Source of the DNA: a virus
Virus record (IMG/VR): IMGVR_UViG_3300032050_000140
Coordinates: 1-61,130 of that record
Direction: 5' to 3' (one strand)
Length of the DNA: 61,130 nt
Part shown: one piece after another, positions 6,906-13,773 of the stretch
How positions within the stretch are numbered: the stretch's first letter is position 1
Layout: every line of letters begins with the position of its first letter
Translations under genes and position numbers: made by a program
The notes under the pieces: model-generated
Databases searched by the model: none
What the model was told of the DNA's origin: nothing
Seen by the model: only the letters and a program-made list of their open reading frames with translations

Positions 6906-7016
6906 ATGTCAACAAAAATTTTAAAGATCGAAGGACGTTTCGAAATTTGGGGATTCTTTTTGAACGGAACGTTAATTAAAACAAGAAAAGTATTAATACC
7001 ATTTAACAATAGATAG
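6906..7016 (+). CDS. 36-aa early micro-protein
   Basis: A small frame beginning at an ATG preceded by TAGCC and ending in TAG, 2 nt before the next ATG. The product contains EGRFEIWGFFLNGTLIKTRK. It is supported by the shared start context and tight tandem packing rather than by recognised homology. Upstream, a 7-bp ACGACAT/ATGTCGT hairpin (about 6862-6883) lies between this gene and the 60-aa gene. Confidence 0.5.
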   Translation: MSTKILKIEGRFEIWGFFLNGTLIKTRKVLIPFNNR

Positions 7017-7018
7017 TC

Positions 7019-7165
7019 ATGAAAGCAATAATTGAATTTTATACACCATTTCATAAAGATTTGGTTATAGTTAACAGGGAATTCAACGACATTAACCACA
7101 TGAATAACTTCATTAAATATGTCTGTAAAAAATATAAGTACACGTTAAACGAAATATACTACTAG
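7019..7165 (+). CDS. 48-aa early small protein
   Basis: The frame starts at an ATG preceded by TAGTC (the TAG being the previous gene's stop) and ends in TAG 2 nt before the next start. The product is basic and aromatic, with IIEFYTPFHKDLVIVNREF and YVCKKYKYTLNEIYY. Function not recognised. Length, spacing and start context fit the surrounding run of short early genes. Confidence 0.55.
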   Translation: MKAIIEFYTPFHKDLVIVNREFNDINHMNNFIKYVCKKYKYTLNEIYY

Positions 7166-7167
7166 TC

Positions 7168-7242
7168 ATGGGAACATTTGTTTATTTATTACTACTGTAT
7201 TCAGTAGTTGCAACACTTAAAATTATAAACCTTAAAAAATAA
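7168..7242 (+). CDS. 24-aa membrane micro-protein
   Basis: A tiny frame with the TAGTC-ATG start context. Residues 4-20 are a continuous hydrophobic segment (FVYLLLLYSVVATLKII) ending in Lys-Lys, as expected of a single-pass micro-protein. The evidence is packing and start context only. Confidence 0.4.
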   Translation: MGTFVYLLLLYSVVATLKIINLKK

Positions 7243-7246
7243 AGTC

Positions 7247-7954
7247 ATGAAACTAATTTTTAGAATTGGAGATACCTTGCAAGTAATAAGCAAGTCAACC
7301 ACTAGCAACAATAAGATTGAAGCAGACAAGAAAAGAAAAATTGTTCAAACATACACATTTAGTAGAAAGCAATATGAATTGATTGCTAACGGAACGAATG
7401 ATGGCATGAAGACTTTCTTCAGTAACGCTGATACAAATTGTTTAGATTGTCCATTCAATGAATTCGGCAAATGTTATACGCATAAATTCAACCAATATGT
7501 TGGGTTTATCAGCATGCTAAAAAGTATTGCAAAAGAATTCGGAACATTCGAAAATATACCAACATTCAAATACGATATGATTCTTCAGGCAAGAGAAATG
7601 TCACAAGGTACATACGTTAGATTTGGTACATATGGCGAGCCTTCATTACACCCAATTAAAATGATTGAGGAAATGTCAAACGTAGCAGATAATTGGACTG
7701 GATATACTCACCAATGGATGCGTAACGATTTGAGTAAATTCTTCATGGCTTCAACACATGACATCAATGGAGAAATTGTTGCAAGGCTTAAAGGATATAG
7801 AAGTTACATTGCTACGGAATCAAAGATAGACGGAATTGTCAATTGTCCTGCAAGCAAGGAAGCAGGATTCAAATCAACATGCAGTAAATGCAATTTGTGT
7901 AGTGGTACACTAGGAACAAAATCAAACAAATCAATTTACATTTTAAATCATTAA
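7247..7954 (+). CDS. Cys-motif phage protein with YGEP / YTHQW motifs
   Basis: A 235-aa protein. It has an N-terminal metal-ligand-like cluster CLDCPFNEFGKCY (residues about 65-77) and a C-terminal cluster CPASKEAGFKSTCSKCNLC (about 200-218), flanking VRFGTYGEPSLHPI and WTGYTHQW. I recall the same motif order in uncharacterised phage and plasmid proteins (DUF7227-like). The eight or so cysteines could bind Zn or an Fe-S cluster, but no canonical radical-SAM CxxxCxxC is present. The enzyme role is unknown. ATG preceded by AAGTC. Confidence 0.8.
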   Translation: MKLIFRIGDTLQVISKSTTSNNKIEADKKRKIVQTYTFSRKQYELIANGTNDGMKTFFSNADTNCLDCPFNEFGKCYTHKFNQYVGFISMLKSIAKEFGTFENIPTFKYDMILQAREMSQGTYVRFGTYGEPSLHPIKMIEEMSNVADNWTGYTHQWMRNDLSKFFMASTHDINGEIVARLKGYRSYIATESKIDGIVNCPASKEAGFKSTCSKCNLCSGTLGTKSNKSIYILNH

Positions 7955-7956
7955 TC

Positions 7957-8232
7957 ATGAACATAATAATATCATCGAATTACGGATTCGATCACAACTG
8001 GACATTAATTATTAAGACTAAATCACGTTACAAATCATTCTATTTAGGACAAGATGTCAAATTTTGTCATCGAGTATTAGGCATGTCGCCAAGAGACATC
8101 GTTCAACAAATTGGTAGCGCACACATACAAGATGAAAAAGTAAATAGAAAGTTAGCAAGATTTATTGTCAAGCAGTTAGGAGGAACAAAAGCAATTATTA
8201 ACCTTCAGCCATGGGAATTATGCGCTGAGTAA
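7957..8232 (+). CDS. 91-aa early protein, hypothetical
   Basis: ATG start 2 nt after the upstream stop. A soluble alpha/beta-looking protein with NYGFDHNWTLIIKTKSRYKS and a basic helix around residues 60-75 (KVNRKLARFIVKQLGG). No known domain recognised. It is part of the early small-gene run, probably translated from the same message as the Cys-motif gene. Confidence 0.7.
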   Translation: MNIIISSNYGFDHNWTLIIKTKSRYKSFYLGQDVKFCHRVLGMSPRDIVQQIGSAHIQDEKVNRKLARFIVKQLGGTKAIINLQPWELCAE

Positions 8233-8243
8233 AACAAATAGCC

Positions 8244-8426
8244 ATGAAAGCTACACTAGAACAAATCGCTGAGGAATATGGGCATGTCTCAGTAATTGAA
8301 ATGATACAAGAATACATGTTTGACTCAATCGTTCCTGCATGCTGTACGGAAGGATGTGAAGTAGAACCCGATGGTAAATGTAGCCATGGGCATCCGTCAA
8401 TATTAATAGCAGCTGGTTTTGCATAA
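8244..8426 (+). CDS. Small Cys-rich phage protein
   Basis: A 60-aa protein whose second half, CCTEGCEVEPDGKCSHGHPS followed by ILIAAGFA, is a zinc-knuckle-like pattern I recall from many unrelated phages, always unannotated. The first half is a helix (LEQIAEEYGHVSVIEMIQEY). ATG preceded by TAGCC. A metal-binding early regulator is possible but not shown. Confidence 0.75.
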   Translation: MKATLEQIAEEYGHVSVIEMIQEYMFDSIVPACCTEGCEVEPDGKCSHGHPSILIAAGFA

Positions 8427-8439
8427 AAATAAAATAGCC

Positions 8440-9006
8440 ATGAAAGTAAAAACATACCTGCCTCTATTCAGAGGTTTCTATGGATCACATTGGGATGATC
8501 CATGCTTCGATGGAGAAGAAGATATCTATAACCTACCAAATGACAAAGAGTTTTGGGAATTTGTCGATTGGAATGCATACCATGAACACATAGCAATAGA
8601 AATGTGCAACGAAGTACAATACCTTTTATCAGACTTTGTATCCGATATTGAATTCGAAAGAATAAGCAGTCCTAAATACTATAACTTCGAGAATGATTCA
8701 ATACATTGCGAGATAACATTTGATGAAGAAAAGGTAATGGAATACCTTAACGAAAATCAAGATGCATTCTCAGTCTATATAAGAGAGCGATATACATCAA
8801 GAGATGGTTTTATGTCATTCTACGAGAATAACGCTTTAGAATGGCTTGAAGGATGGCAGGATGATAACCATAAAGTCGGATCAATACTACAATTCATTTG
8901 TGAGAATGAAGGATTCGAAGAGCCATGGGATTTGAATGATTGCCACATCTCATTATTTTATAACCAACAAATCAACCAATATGAAAGAACAAATTTTAGC
9001 GACTAA
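8440..9006 (+). CDS. Acidic conserved phage protein, FRGFY family
   Basis: A 188-aa product from the TAGCC-preceded ATG at 8440; a longer frame uses a non-ATG start. It begins TYLPLFRGFYGSHWDDP, the LP-F-GFY opening seen in a family of acidic phage proteins of unknown function, and is strongly acidic and aromatic throughout. Acidic early proteins can mimic DNA, so an anti-host or anti-restriction role is conceivable, but nothing here proves it. The next gene starts inside its 3' end. Confidence 0.75.
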   Translation: MKVKTYLPLFRGFYGSHWDDPCFDGEEDIYNLPNDKEFWEFVDWNAYHEHIAIEMCNEVQYLLSDFVSDIEFERISSPKYYNFENDSIHCEITFDEEKVMEYLNENQDAFSVYIRERYTSRDGFMSFYENNALEWLEGWQDDNHKVGSILQFICENEGFEEPWDLNDCHISLFYNQQINQYERTNFSD

Positions 9007-9205
9007 CGGACGATTCTTCTCGGTGTCATTTATAAAGAAAGATGGCATTGAAAGAAGAATGGTAGCCCGACTGGGCGTAAGAAAGAACATCAAAGGAGTT
9101 GGACTGAAGTTCAACCCCTCCGACCACAACCTAATGGTAGTATACGATGTTCATAAGCGAGCCTACCGAATGATTAACCTATTAACAATTTTTAAATTTA
9201 AATAG
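8981..9205 (+). CDS. Small SH3-like conserved phage protein
   Basis: A 74-aa product from the ATG at 8981, overlapping the previous gene by 26 bp. The pattern NGRFFSVSFIKKDGIERRMVA, then RKNIKGVG, then HNLMVVYDV...YRMINL is a compact beta-barrel-like family I recall from many phages. Function unknown. Its TAG stop forms the TAGCC before the next ATG. Confidence 0.75.
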   Translation: MKEQILATNGRFFSVSFIKKDGIERRMVARLGVRKNIKGVGLKFNPSDHNLMVVYDVHKRAYRMINLLTIFKFK

Positions 9206-9207
9206 CC

Positions 9208-9429
9208 ATGAAAGACCTATTTGAAACACCCGAATTAATACCTAGTGAAGTACAATTGATACTTGAATCGTACAACGAGGACGAAAGTACGAATGACTAT
9301 CTAGACCTACAAAGATTAACCAATGAGTTAGAACAAATTGGTTATACGTTAGATTATGGATTAGATGCCGAGCCGTTTGGATTAAGACCAATTGGAATAA
9401 AGTTAGAAAATTTAGAAGGATATGAATGA
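9208..9429 (+). CDS. 73-aa acidic early protein
   Basis: A short acidic protein containing LFETPELIPSEVQLILESY and LTNELEQIGYTLDYGLDAEP, a layout seen in other small phage proteins of unknown role. ATG preceded by TAGCC; the 3' end overlaps the next start by 8 bp, suggesting coupled translation. Confidence 0.75.
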   Translation: MKDLFETPELIPSEVQLILESYNEDESTNDYLDLQRLTNELEQIGYTLDYGLDAEPFGLRPIGIKLENLEGYE

Positions 9430-9640
9430 GATACTAAAAGCAAAAGAAGTCTTGCGAGATGCAGGATACTTTGTAGATAATTTATGGCATATACACGATG
9501 TGTATGTAGCTGCTGATGGAGCAATAAAGAAAGACCAAGCAAGACAAGTCTTAGAAATGGCGTTAACGAATAACGACACGACCGATCAAATTTGGTTAGC
9601 AATCAAAATGAGTATTAACATATTAAACGAGAAGCCATGA
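9422..9640 (+). CDS. 72-aa early protein, hypothetical
   Basis: ATG overlapping the end of the previous gene. A helical soluble protein with AKEVLRDAGYFVDNLWHIHD and a second helix DQARQVLEMAL. Small helical phage proteins with this layout are common and uncharacterised. Its TGA overlaps the ATG of a 17-codon frame. Confidence 0.7.
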   Translation: MNEILKAKEVLRDAGYFVDNLWHIHDVYVAADGAIKKDQARQVLEMALTNNDTTDQIWLAIKMSINILNEKP

Positions 9641-9690
9641 GAGACGAAGAAATAAACGATCTAATAAAAGAATGGTTGGATTGGAATTAA
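9637..9690 (+). CDS. Possible 17-aa micro-ORF
   Basis: The frame starts at an ATG preceded by AAGCC and overlapping the previous stop (ATGA). The acidic product MRDEEINDLIKEWLDWN could form an amphipathic helix. Support is limited to start context and coupling. Confidence 0.3.
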   Translation: MRDEEINDLIKEWLDWN

Positions 9691-9709
9691 TAACTAAAAA
9701 CCAAAAGAC

Positions 9710-9892
9710 ATGACAACAGAACAAAAGATTGAACTAGCGAGCGAACTAGCTCACGACAGAACGTTATATGAATCTGGAGATATATGTAACAACGAGGACG
9801 ATATGTATGAAGGTGAGAACTACACCGAAGAAATACAGGATCGCTTTAATCAGTGGTATGACTACTACTTGACTAAGATTGAGCAAATTTAA
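9710..9892 (+). CDS. 60-aa acidic early protein
   Basis: ATG start after AAAAGAC. Acidic, helical protein (EQKIELASELAHDRTLYESG then YTEEIQDRFNQWYDYYLTKI). It resembles short phage proteins of unknown role. It is the last gene of the first early block; a 327-bp gene-free stretch follows. Confidence 0.7.
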   Translation: MTTEQKIELASELAHDRTLYESGDICNNEDDMYEGENYTEEIQDRFNQWYDYYLTKIEQI

Positions 9893-10219
9893 AGTAATAC
9901 TTTAAGTATGTTATGGAAAAGTCTCACAATCAACAAGTTATGTTAACTGATGTTGATTTAGTGTCAACGAACTTTTGTTTAACTTGCTGATTATCAATGA
10001 GAATAGCGATAAAAATGTCAAATGTTAAAAAAATAACCCTATACGGAGAATATTATATCTCCGCCACTCCCCTTATCTCTTGTTCATTCTCTTATTATTT
10101 TTTTTCTTAAGTATAAAGTTTGTTAACTTAAAATCAACATAAGTAACTGATAATAAGAAGATTAAAAAACATTTAAATAACATTTTTCAACATTATTTTT
10201 AAATTCCAACATTATTTAA
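9893..10219. other. Gene-free stretch between early blocks
   Basis: No coding frame of note. It contains short self-complementary segments around 9930-9985, a 6-bp hairpin CGGAGA/TCTCCG (10044-10049 with 10058-10063), a T-rich tract (10093-10110), and AT-rich DNA leading into the promoter at 10220. The hairpin is not directly followed by U, so it is a weak terminator candidate. Confidence 0.5.
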
Positions 10220-10227
10220 TACATTTG
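10220..10227 (+). promoter_or_regulatory. -7 box (TACATTTG) for the HNH transcript
   Basis: TACATTTG matches TAnnTTTG. The predicted start is near 10233, exactly where the first strand of the leader pseudoknot begins, which supports both calls. Confidence 0.6.
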
Positions 10228-10230
10228 TAT

Positions 10231-10312
10231 ACCTCTCACAGGTATATTAGAAACATTAACAATCCCCTTGTGATGAAATAGAAGTGAGAGGCTATTGATT
10301 TGCGAGGGGATT
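10231..10312 (+). ncRNA. Pseudoknotted 5' leader of the HNH gene
   Basis: Two helices interleave: P1 CCTCTCAC (10232-10239) with GTGAGAGG (10284-10291), 8 bp perfect; and P2 (10261-10270) with (10303-10312), 10 bp including AATCCCCT/AGGGGATT and one G-U. Loops are 21, 15 and 12 nt or so. The P2 3' strand contains AGGGG, a Shine-Dalgarno-like word 8-11 nt from the ATG at 10320, so folding could hide the start region. Not a riboswitch or ribozyme class I recognise. Confidence 0.6.
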
Positions 10313-10319
10313 TTGCGTT

Positions 10320-10949
10320 ATGAAAGAATGTAAAAATTGCGGTCAATTGACTGACCGATATTACTCAAAGAGGCACAAGAAATGTGTCGAGTGTTTTAAC
10401 AAGGTATCCAAGCGAAAGATACTAGATGAGTTTAAGCCAATAGTTAGGAAGGGGAGATATGAAACGATTAAGTTTATATTTTCAGAACCAAAGAATGAAA
10501 TGGCGATCAACAGTTTGTTAGGTTGCAATCATAGAAAAGTTAGGCAACATCTTGAGAGCAAGTTTCAAAAGGGTATGAATTGGGATAATCATGGCGCGTG
10601 GCACGTTGACCATATCAGACCATTTAGTTCAGCGCGAACGATGAGAGAGTTAAAGATGTTGTTCAGGTGGCAGAACATTCAGCCGTTGTGGGCTGAGGCT
10701 AATTTGAGGAAGGGTAGAGATATGATAGGCGAATCAAAGCTAGACGCGATAAACAAAAAGATGGCTGATAGGTATGACGATCACATGGAGAAGTTGTCTA
10801 GTGATATAATAAAGACTAAGACGATTGACCAAATGCGCGAGACGTTGCGTGATTTTGGGGTAGTTAGTATTGGTGATTTAGAGGTATGTGCGAGTAGTAT
10901 AGGATATGAGCGCGAGGGTGATTTATTTATTAAAAGAAGGAAATTATGA
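10320..10949 (+). CDS. HNH endonuclease
   Basis: A 209-aa protein. The N-terminus has a zinc-ribbon CKNCG...KCVEC (residues 4-25). The HNH core is HVDHIRPF (95-102), with QNIQPLWAEANLRKG (118-132) supplying the later Asn/His-type positions. This is the layout of free-standing phage HNH homing nucleases. It has its own promoter and structured leader, lies between two blocks of tiny genes, and its stop overlaps the next ATG. A homing role is more likely than packaging, because it is far from terL. Confidence 0.85.
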   Translation: MKECKNCGQLTDRYYSKRHKKCVECFNKVSKRKILDEFKPIVRKGRYETIKFIFSEPKNEMAINSLLGCNHRKVRQHLESKFQKGMNWDNHGAWHVDHIRPFSSARTMRELKMLFRWQNIQPLWAEANLRKGRDMIGESKLDAINKKMADRYDDHMEKLSSDIIKTKTIDQMRETLRDFGVVSIGDLEVCASSIGYEREGDLFIKRRKL

Positions 10950-11149
10950 CAAAAGAACAAATTGAGCAAGCGGCAGGTAATCTTGCAGATCCGAACATCT
11001 GTAAGACTGACAATTGGATAGCAGGTGCAAGATGGATGGCTAGTCAGATGTATAGTGAGGAGGAGTTAAGGAATGCGGTTGAGGTATCTGTAGGTAAGAT
11101 AAACGATGAATCATTTAAACAATTTAAAAAATATGAAACGAATATTTGA
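10946..11149 (+). CDS. 67-aa early protein
   Basis: ATGA overlap with the HNH gene. A small soluble helical protein with NWIAGARWMASQMYSEEELR, a pattern frequent in short phage proteins of unknown role. The 3' end overlaps the next small frame by 17 bp. Confidence 0.7.
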   Translation: MTKEQIEQAAGNLADPNICKTDNWIAGARWMASQMYSEEELRNAVEVSVGKINDESFKQFKKYETNI

Positions 11150-11231
11150 GATTTACTTTGGTTGGCTGTTCATCAATGGAAGGAAGCAGCAAGAGTGGTA
11201 TAACTATTTAAGAGAAAGATATGGAAAATGA
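11133..11231 (+). CDS. 32-aa basic micro-protein
   Basis: ATG at 11133. The product is MKRIFEIYFGWLFINGRKQQ plus EWYNYLRERYGK: an amphipathic aromatic N-terminus and a basic tail. It overlaps both neighbours, which fits the compressed gene order here. No homology recognised. Confidence 0.45.
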   Translation: MKRIFEIYFGWLFINGRKQQEWYNYLRERYGK

Positions 11232-11406
11232 ATTTGTAGATAATGTATTAAGAAGGTTGCTTGAGCTACCTACTGATATACAGGAGATGTCGTTGCGGAA
11301 TGCAAAGATAATCATGGATAATTGGGCTGAGATCAGCAATTCGTTAACAAGCAGAGCGATAGAGCATGAGTACTATGAGCTGTGTGCAATACTGAGGGAT
11401 ATATGA
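11221..11406 (+). CDS. 61-aa helical protein with a partial UVR-like end
   Basis: ATG start. Helical protein whose last 16 residues, AIEHEYYELCAILRDI, resemble the UVR motif (paired helices in UvrB/UvrC that mediate protein contacts). A second gene nearby (11925-12236) ends with a better copy of the same motif. Its stop overlaps the ATG of the metallopeptidase-like gene. Confidence 0.65.
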   Translation: MENEFVDNVLRRLLELPTDIQEMSLRNAKIIMDNWAEISNSLTSRAIEHEYYELCAILRDI

Positions 11407-11756
11407 AAAGGCACACAATACACATACCGATTTACAATGGTATTCTACATGTTGTTGACTGTGAGGATTTGCAGCAGGCTATTAAGGACACTAAGTCTGA
11501 GCATGAATGCGAGGATCATGAACATTTCGATGCTTTTGTAACATCTAATCATGATATAAATCCAGGGAATTGGTTTTTGTTCATAGACTTAAAGAATTGT
11601 GATTTAAGTTTATTAGTTCATGAATTATTTCATGCGGCACATAGGGTTTTGGAATACTTTGGTATTAAGTTCACGACAAAGAATCACGAGCCATTTGCGT
11701 ACTTAATTGAGTATTTATTTAACGAATGCCTTAAACTTAAATCAGATGAAAGATAA
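11403..11756 (+). CDS. HExxH metallopeptidase-like phage protein
   Basis: A 117-aa product from the ATG at 11403. It carries HELFHAAHRVLEYFGI (about residues 76-91), an HExxH zinc motif, followed by EPFAYLIEYLF, where the Glu is a candidate third ligand. Such small single-domain HExxH proteins are frequent and uncharacterised in phages. The N-terminus is a short beta segment (HTIHIPIYNGILHVV). It might process a host or phage protein early in infection. Coupled by ATGA to the upstream gene. Confidence 0.75.
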   Translation: MKRHTIHIPIYNGILHVVDCEDLQQAIKDTKSEHECEDHEHFDAFVTSNHDINPGNWFLFIDLKNCDLSLLVHELFHAAHRVLEYFGIKFTTKNHEPFAYLIEYLFNECLKLKSDER

Positions 11757-11919
11757 AGGGTGTGCTTGTTACGGTAGTAATTCTTTGCATAAGTGTTTTT
11801 GCAAGTATTCACAACCAAATAAAAAAATGATTACTAATATCGTGTTAAATGAATCAGAAAAACAGGAATTGAATAATATCATTAATGAATTTCAAAAGCA
11901 ATTAATAAGAAAAATTTAA
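11746..11919 (+). CDS. 57-aa Cys-rich N-terminus protein
   Basis: ATG at 11746, overlapping the previous gene by 11 bp. The N-terminal half has CACYGSNSLHKCFC (four Cys and a His, zinc-knuckle-like), and the C-terminal half is a charged helix (ESEKQELNNIINEFQKQL). A later ATG at 11828 would give only the helix. Function unknown. Confidence 0.6.
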   Translation: MKDKGCACYGSNSLHKCFCKYSQPNKKMITNIVLNESEKQELNNIINEFQKQLIRKI

Positions 11920-11924
11920 ACATT

Positions 11925-12236
11925 ATGAAAACAGGAGATAAAGTAATCGCATTAACAGACAATCCGAATGACAGTTGTCAGTTCAGGAGGAAGGGCAGTG
12001 TATATATGGTGAACGCTACGACATTTTGTGTGATGTGTATGAAAGGTTTAATTAACATAGGACAAAGATCTCGGCATCAAGCAGTTATGTGTAAGTGTGG
12101 TACATTAATGGATTCAAATGGTTTAATGTGGACACCGAAAGATGAGTTCGTCTTGCTTTCTGATAAGCAAGAGGCACTACAAAAGGCTGTTGATTGTGAG
12201 GACTACGAGTTCGCTGCTAAATTGAGGGACTTATGA
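11925..12236 (+). CDS. 103-aa protein with zinc-like Cys and UVR motif
   Basis: N-terminal beta-rich part (GDKVIALTDNPNDSCQFRRKG) with Cys at CVMC and CKCG, suggesting a small zinc-stabilised barrel. The C-terminal 25 residues (KQEALQKAVDCEDYEFAAKL then RDL) are a good match to the UVR helix-pair motif. The same motif in weaker form ends the 61-aa protein at 11221-11406, so the two may interact with a common partner. Its stop overlaps the next ATG. Confidence 0.75.
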   Translation: MKTGDKVIALTDNPNDSCQFRRKGSVYMVNATTFCVMCMKGLINIGQRSRHQAVMCKCGTLMDSNGLMWTPKDEFVLLSDKQEALQKAVDCEDYEFAAKLRDL

Positions 12237-12355
12237 AACACGCAACAATAATTTACGTATCGTATTTGGTCTTACTGGGATCGGTATGTTACATCACTAG
12301 TTCAGCGTATCCGTTATTCGGATTATTATTAATTCAAAATATAAATGTAAAATGA
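12233..12355 (+). CDS. 40-aa membrane micro-protein
   Basis: ATGA-coupled at both ends. Residues about 5-37 are almost wholly hydrophobic (IIYVSYLVLLGSVCYITSSA then YPLFGLLLI), enough for one or two membrane passes. Unknown role. Confidence 0.5.
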   Translation: MKHATIIYVSYLVLLGSVCYITSSAYPLFGLLLIQNINVK

Positions 12356-12570
12356 CAGCAGTACAATGGGCATTAGACCAGCAGCATACATTATTTGCTT
12401 TAAAGGAGCTTGGTGGCATAGATGACATTGAATATTTTAATAGATCATCTAAGATACTTGAGGAAGCTATGGAGATGGAGAAGGAGCAAATGAAAAGAAT
12501 ATGTTTTAGGAGTTTAGAAGCTCACTTTGATGAGTTGTATTATGAAAATTTTAAAATAAAATGGAAATAA
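12352..12570 (+). CDS. 72-aa conserved small phage protein
   Basis: Opens with MTAVQWALDQQ and continues with EEAMEMEKEQMKRI and a C-terminal YYENFK. This MTAVxWL...A.EMEK.Q layout is common in phages of Bacteroidetes and marine bacteria. Helical and soluble, function unknown. Gene-free DNA of about 126 bp follows, without a clear terminator. Confidence 0.75.
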   Translation: MTAVQWALDQQHTLFALKELGGIDDIEYFNRSSKILEEAMEMEKEQMKRICFRSLEAHFDELYYENFKIKWK

Positions 12571-12696
12571 AATTAATTAACACTTATAAGGATTAGGATG
12601 TAATAGTTTTTACTCCTATGATTAATCTTGAATGTAAATGTTTGATGATAGCATTTATAATTTATCAAATTGAAATAACCTTTAAATCAGAATAGA

Positions 12697-12963
12697 ATGA
12701 AAGCTAAAGACAAGAAAAGATTACAGTCAGCCATTGAGGATATATTATGGATGGCTGCAAGGTATGCTCATGGTAGACATACTTATGCGCCTAGCATGGT
12801 GCGTGATTCGGTAGCTGTTTTTAAAGATGTGTTTCCTGACTTTAAGATAAAGCAGGATCATGTTATAAAGCCACCATCGGATGATGAGTTAGATGGAATG
12901 GTATTAAGGAGTGATTATTTAGATGATATATTTAACAACGGAGAACTATGGAAACAGGAGTAG
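12697..12963 (+). CDS. 88-aa conserved small protein
   Basis: ATG start. The core IEDILWMAARYAHGRHTYAP then SMVRDSVAVFKDVFPDF is a pattern I recall from phage proteins of many hosts. Its function is not known; the conserved Arg/His/Tyr set hints at a ligand-binding site. It overlaps the next gene by 16 bp. Confidence 0.75.
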   Translation: MKAKDKKRLQSAIEDILWMAARYAHGRHTYAPSMVRDSVAVFKDVFPDFKIKQDHVIKPPSDDELDGMVLRSDYLDDIFNNGELWKQE

Positions 12964-13094
12964 AGATGTTGGTCAGGGAGTTGACCGCTATGGGTATTGA
13001 TATACCTGATGAGTTAATTAAGCGAGCGAAGTATCGTGAGCAGATGTTGCGAGATATGGAGTGGCAGTTAGGATATGAAGATCAAATAAAATAA
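12948..13094 (+). CDS. 48-aa helical protein
   Basis: ATG inside the end of the previous gene. Product has VEMLVRELTAMGIDIPDELI and KRAKYREQMLRDMEWQLGY: two amphipathic helices. No known family recognised; accepted because of overlap packing and a protein-like composition. Confidence 0.55.
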   Translation: METGVEMLVRELTAMGIDIPDELIKRAKYREQMLRDMEWQLGYEDQIK

Positions 13095-13097
13095 ATT

Positions 13098-13235
13098 ATG
13101 AACAGATACCACATTTGCTACCTAATAGACAATGATTTGTGTACGGGTATAACATTAGATGCATCAAGTTATGGTGATGCTTTAAGTAAGTTTAAGTTAG
13201 ACAATCAAATTTTGTATATATGTTTAATGCGATAG
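13098..13235 (+). CDS. 45-aa small protein
   Basis: ATG three nt after the upstream stop. The product begins NRYHICYLIDNDLCTGITLD and reads like a small beta-alpha-beta fragment. It overlaps the following membrane gene by 16 bp. Confidence 0.5.
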   Translation: MNRYHICYLIDNDLCTGITLDASSYGDALSKFKLDNQILYICLMR

Positions 13236-13393
13236 TGATTTTTTTAATGCCAACAATTTTCTTTGCGATCATGTCGGCTAGCAGTTTAATCAAGAATGAC
13301 ATACTTCGGGTTGGTGGGGTATTTATTGGTTTTGCTGGCATGATGGCATCAGTAATTATTTTAATTGTAAATATAATATTATGGGTAGGTTAG
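13220..13393 (+). CDS. 57-aa two-pass membrane protein
   Basis: Two hydrophobic stretches, about residues 4-18 (IVIFLMPTIFFAIM) and 34-54 (VFIGFAGMMASVIILIVNII), separated by a short polar turn with LIKND. It overlaps both neighbours. A small inner-membrane protein of unknown role; too early in the map to be the lytic holin. Confidence 0.6.
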   Translation: MFNAIVIFLMPTIFFAIMSASSLIKNDILRVGGVFIGFAGMMASVIILIVNIILWVG

Positions 13394-13773
13394 TAGTTGC
13401 TATCTTGGCATTGAGTGTCAACATAGCGTTTGGACAATTAGGTTACATGCGTGACTTTAAGCAGAACAGTGATGGGTTATATGAGATGACGTTCAAGGAT
13501 GTCAAGCAGGCTATACACAAGTATAATTATGTGTTAAACATGAATGGTTCTGACACGATTGGTATTGTGTATAATGTAACCAACAATCCAATTGACTTTG
13601 GTTACTTCAGCAATGACCCGAACAGCGATAGTATTGTTGTGAGTATGTTTTTACGAGAGGGAAATAGGTACAAATTAATATTTGGCTATATTGACGGAAG
13701 TGTTGATAGGTATTTCTTTGACGTTCTTGATCAAGATGGTATTGAGACATCATTAGTATATAGAAAGCGATGA
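13381..13773 (+). CDS. 130-aa exported protein
   Basis: The N-terminus is a typical signal peptide (basic Arg, hydrophobic core VVAILALSVNIAFG, then QLG), so the product is predicted to leave the cytoplasm. The mature part is beta-rich (GIVYNVTNNPIDFGYF, RYKLIFGYIDGSVDRYFF). No lipobox. A periplasmic or envelope role early in infection, such as exclusion of other phages, is possible but unproven. Coupled to the next gene by ATGA. Confidence 0.7.
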   Translation: MGRLVVAILALSVNIAFGQLGYMRDFKQNSDGLYEMTFKDVKQAIHKYNYVLNMNGSDTIGIVYNVTNNPIDFGYFSNDPNSDSIVVSMFLREGNRYKLIFGYIDGSVDRYFFDVLDQDGIETSLVYRKR

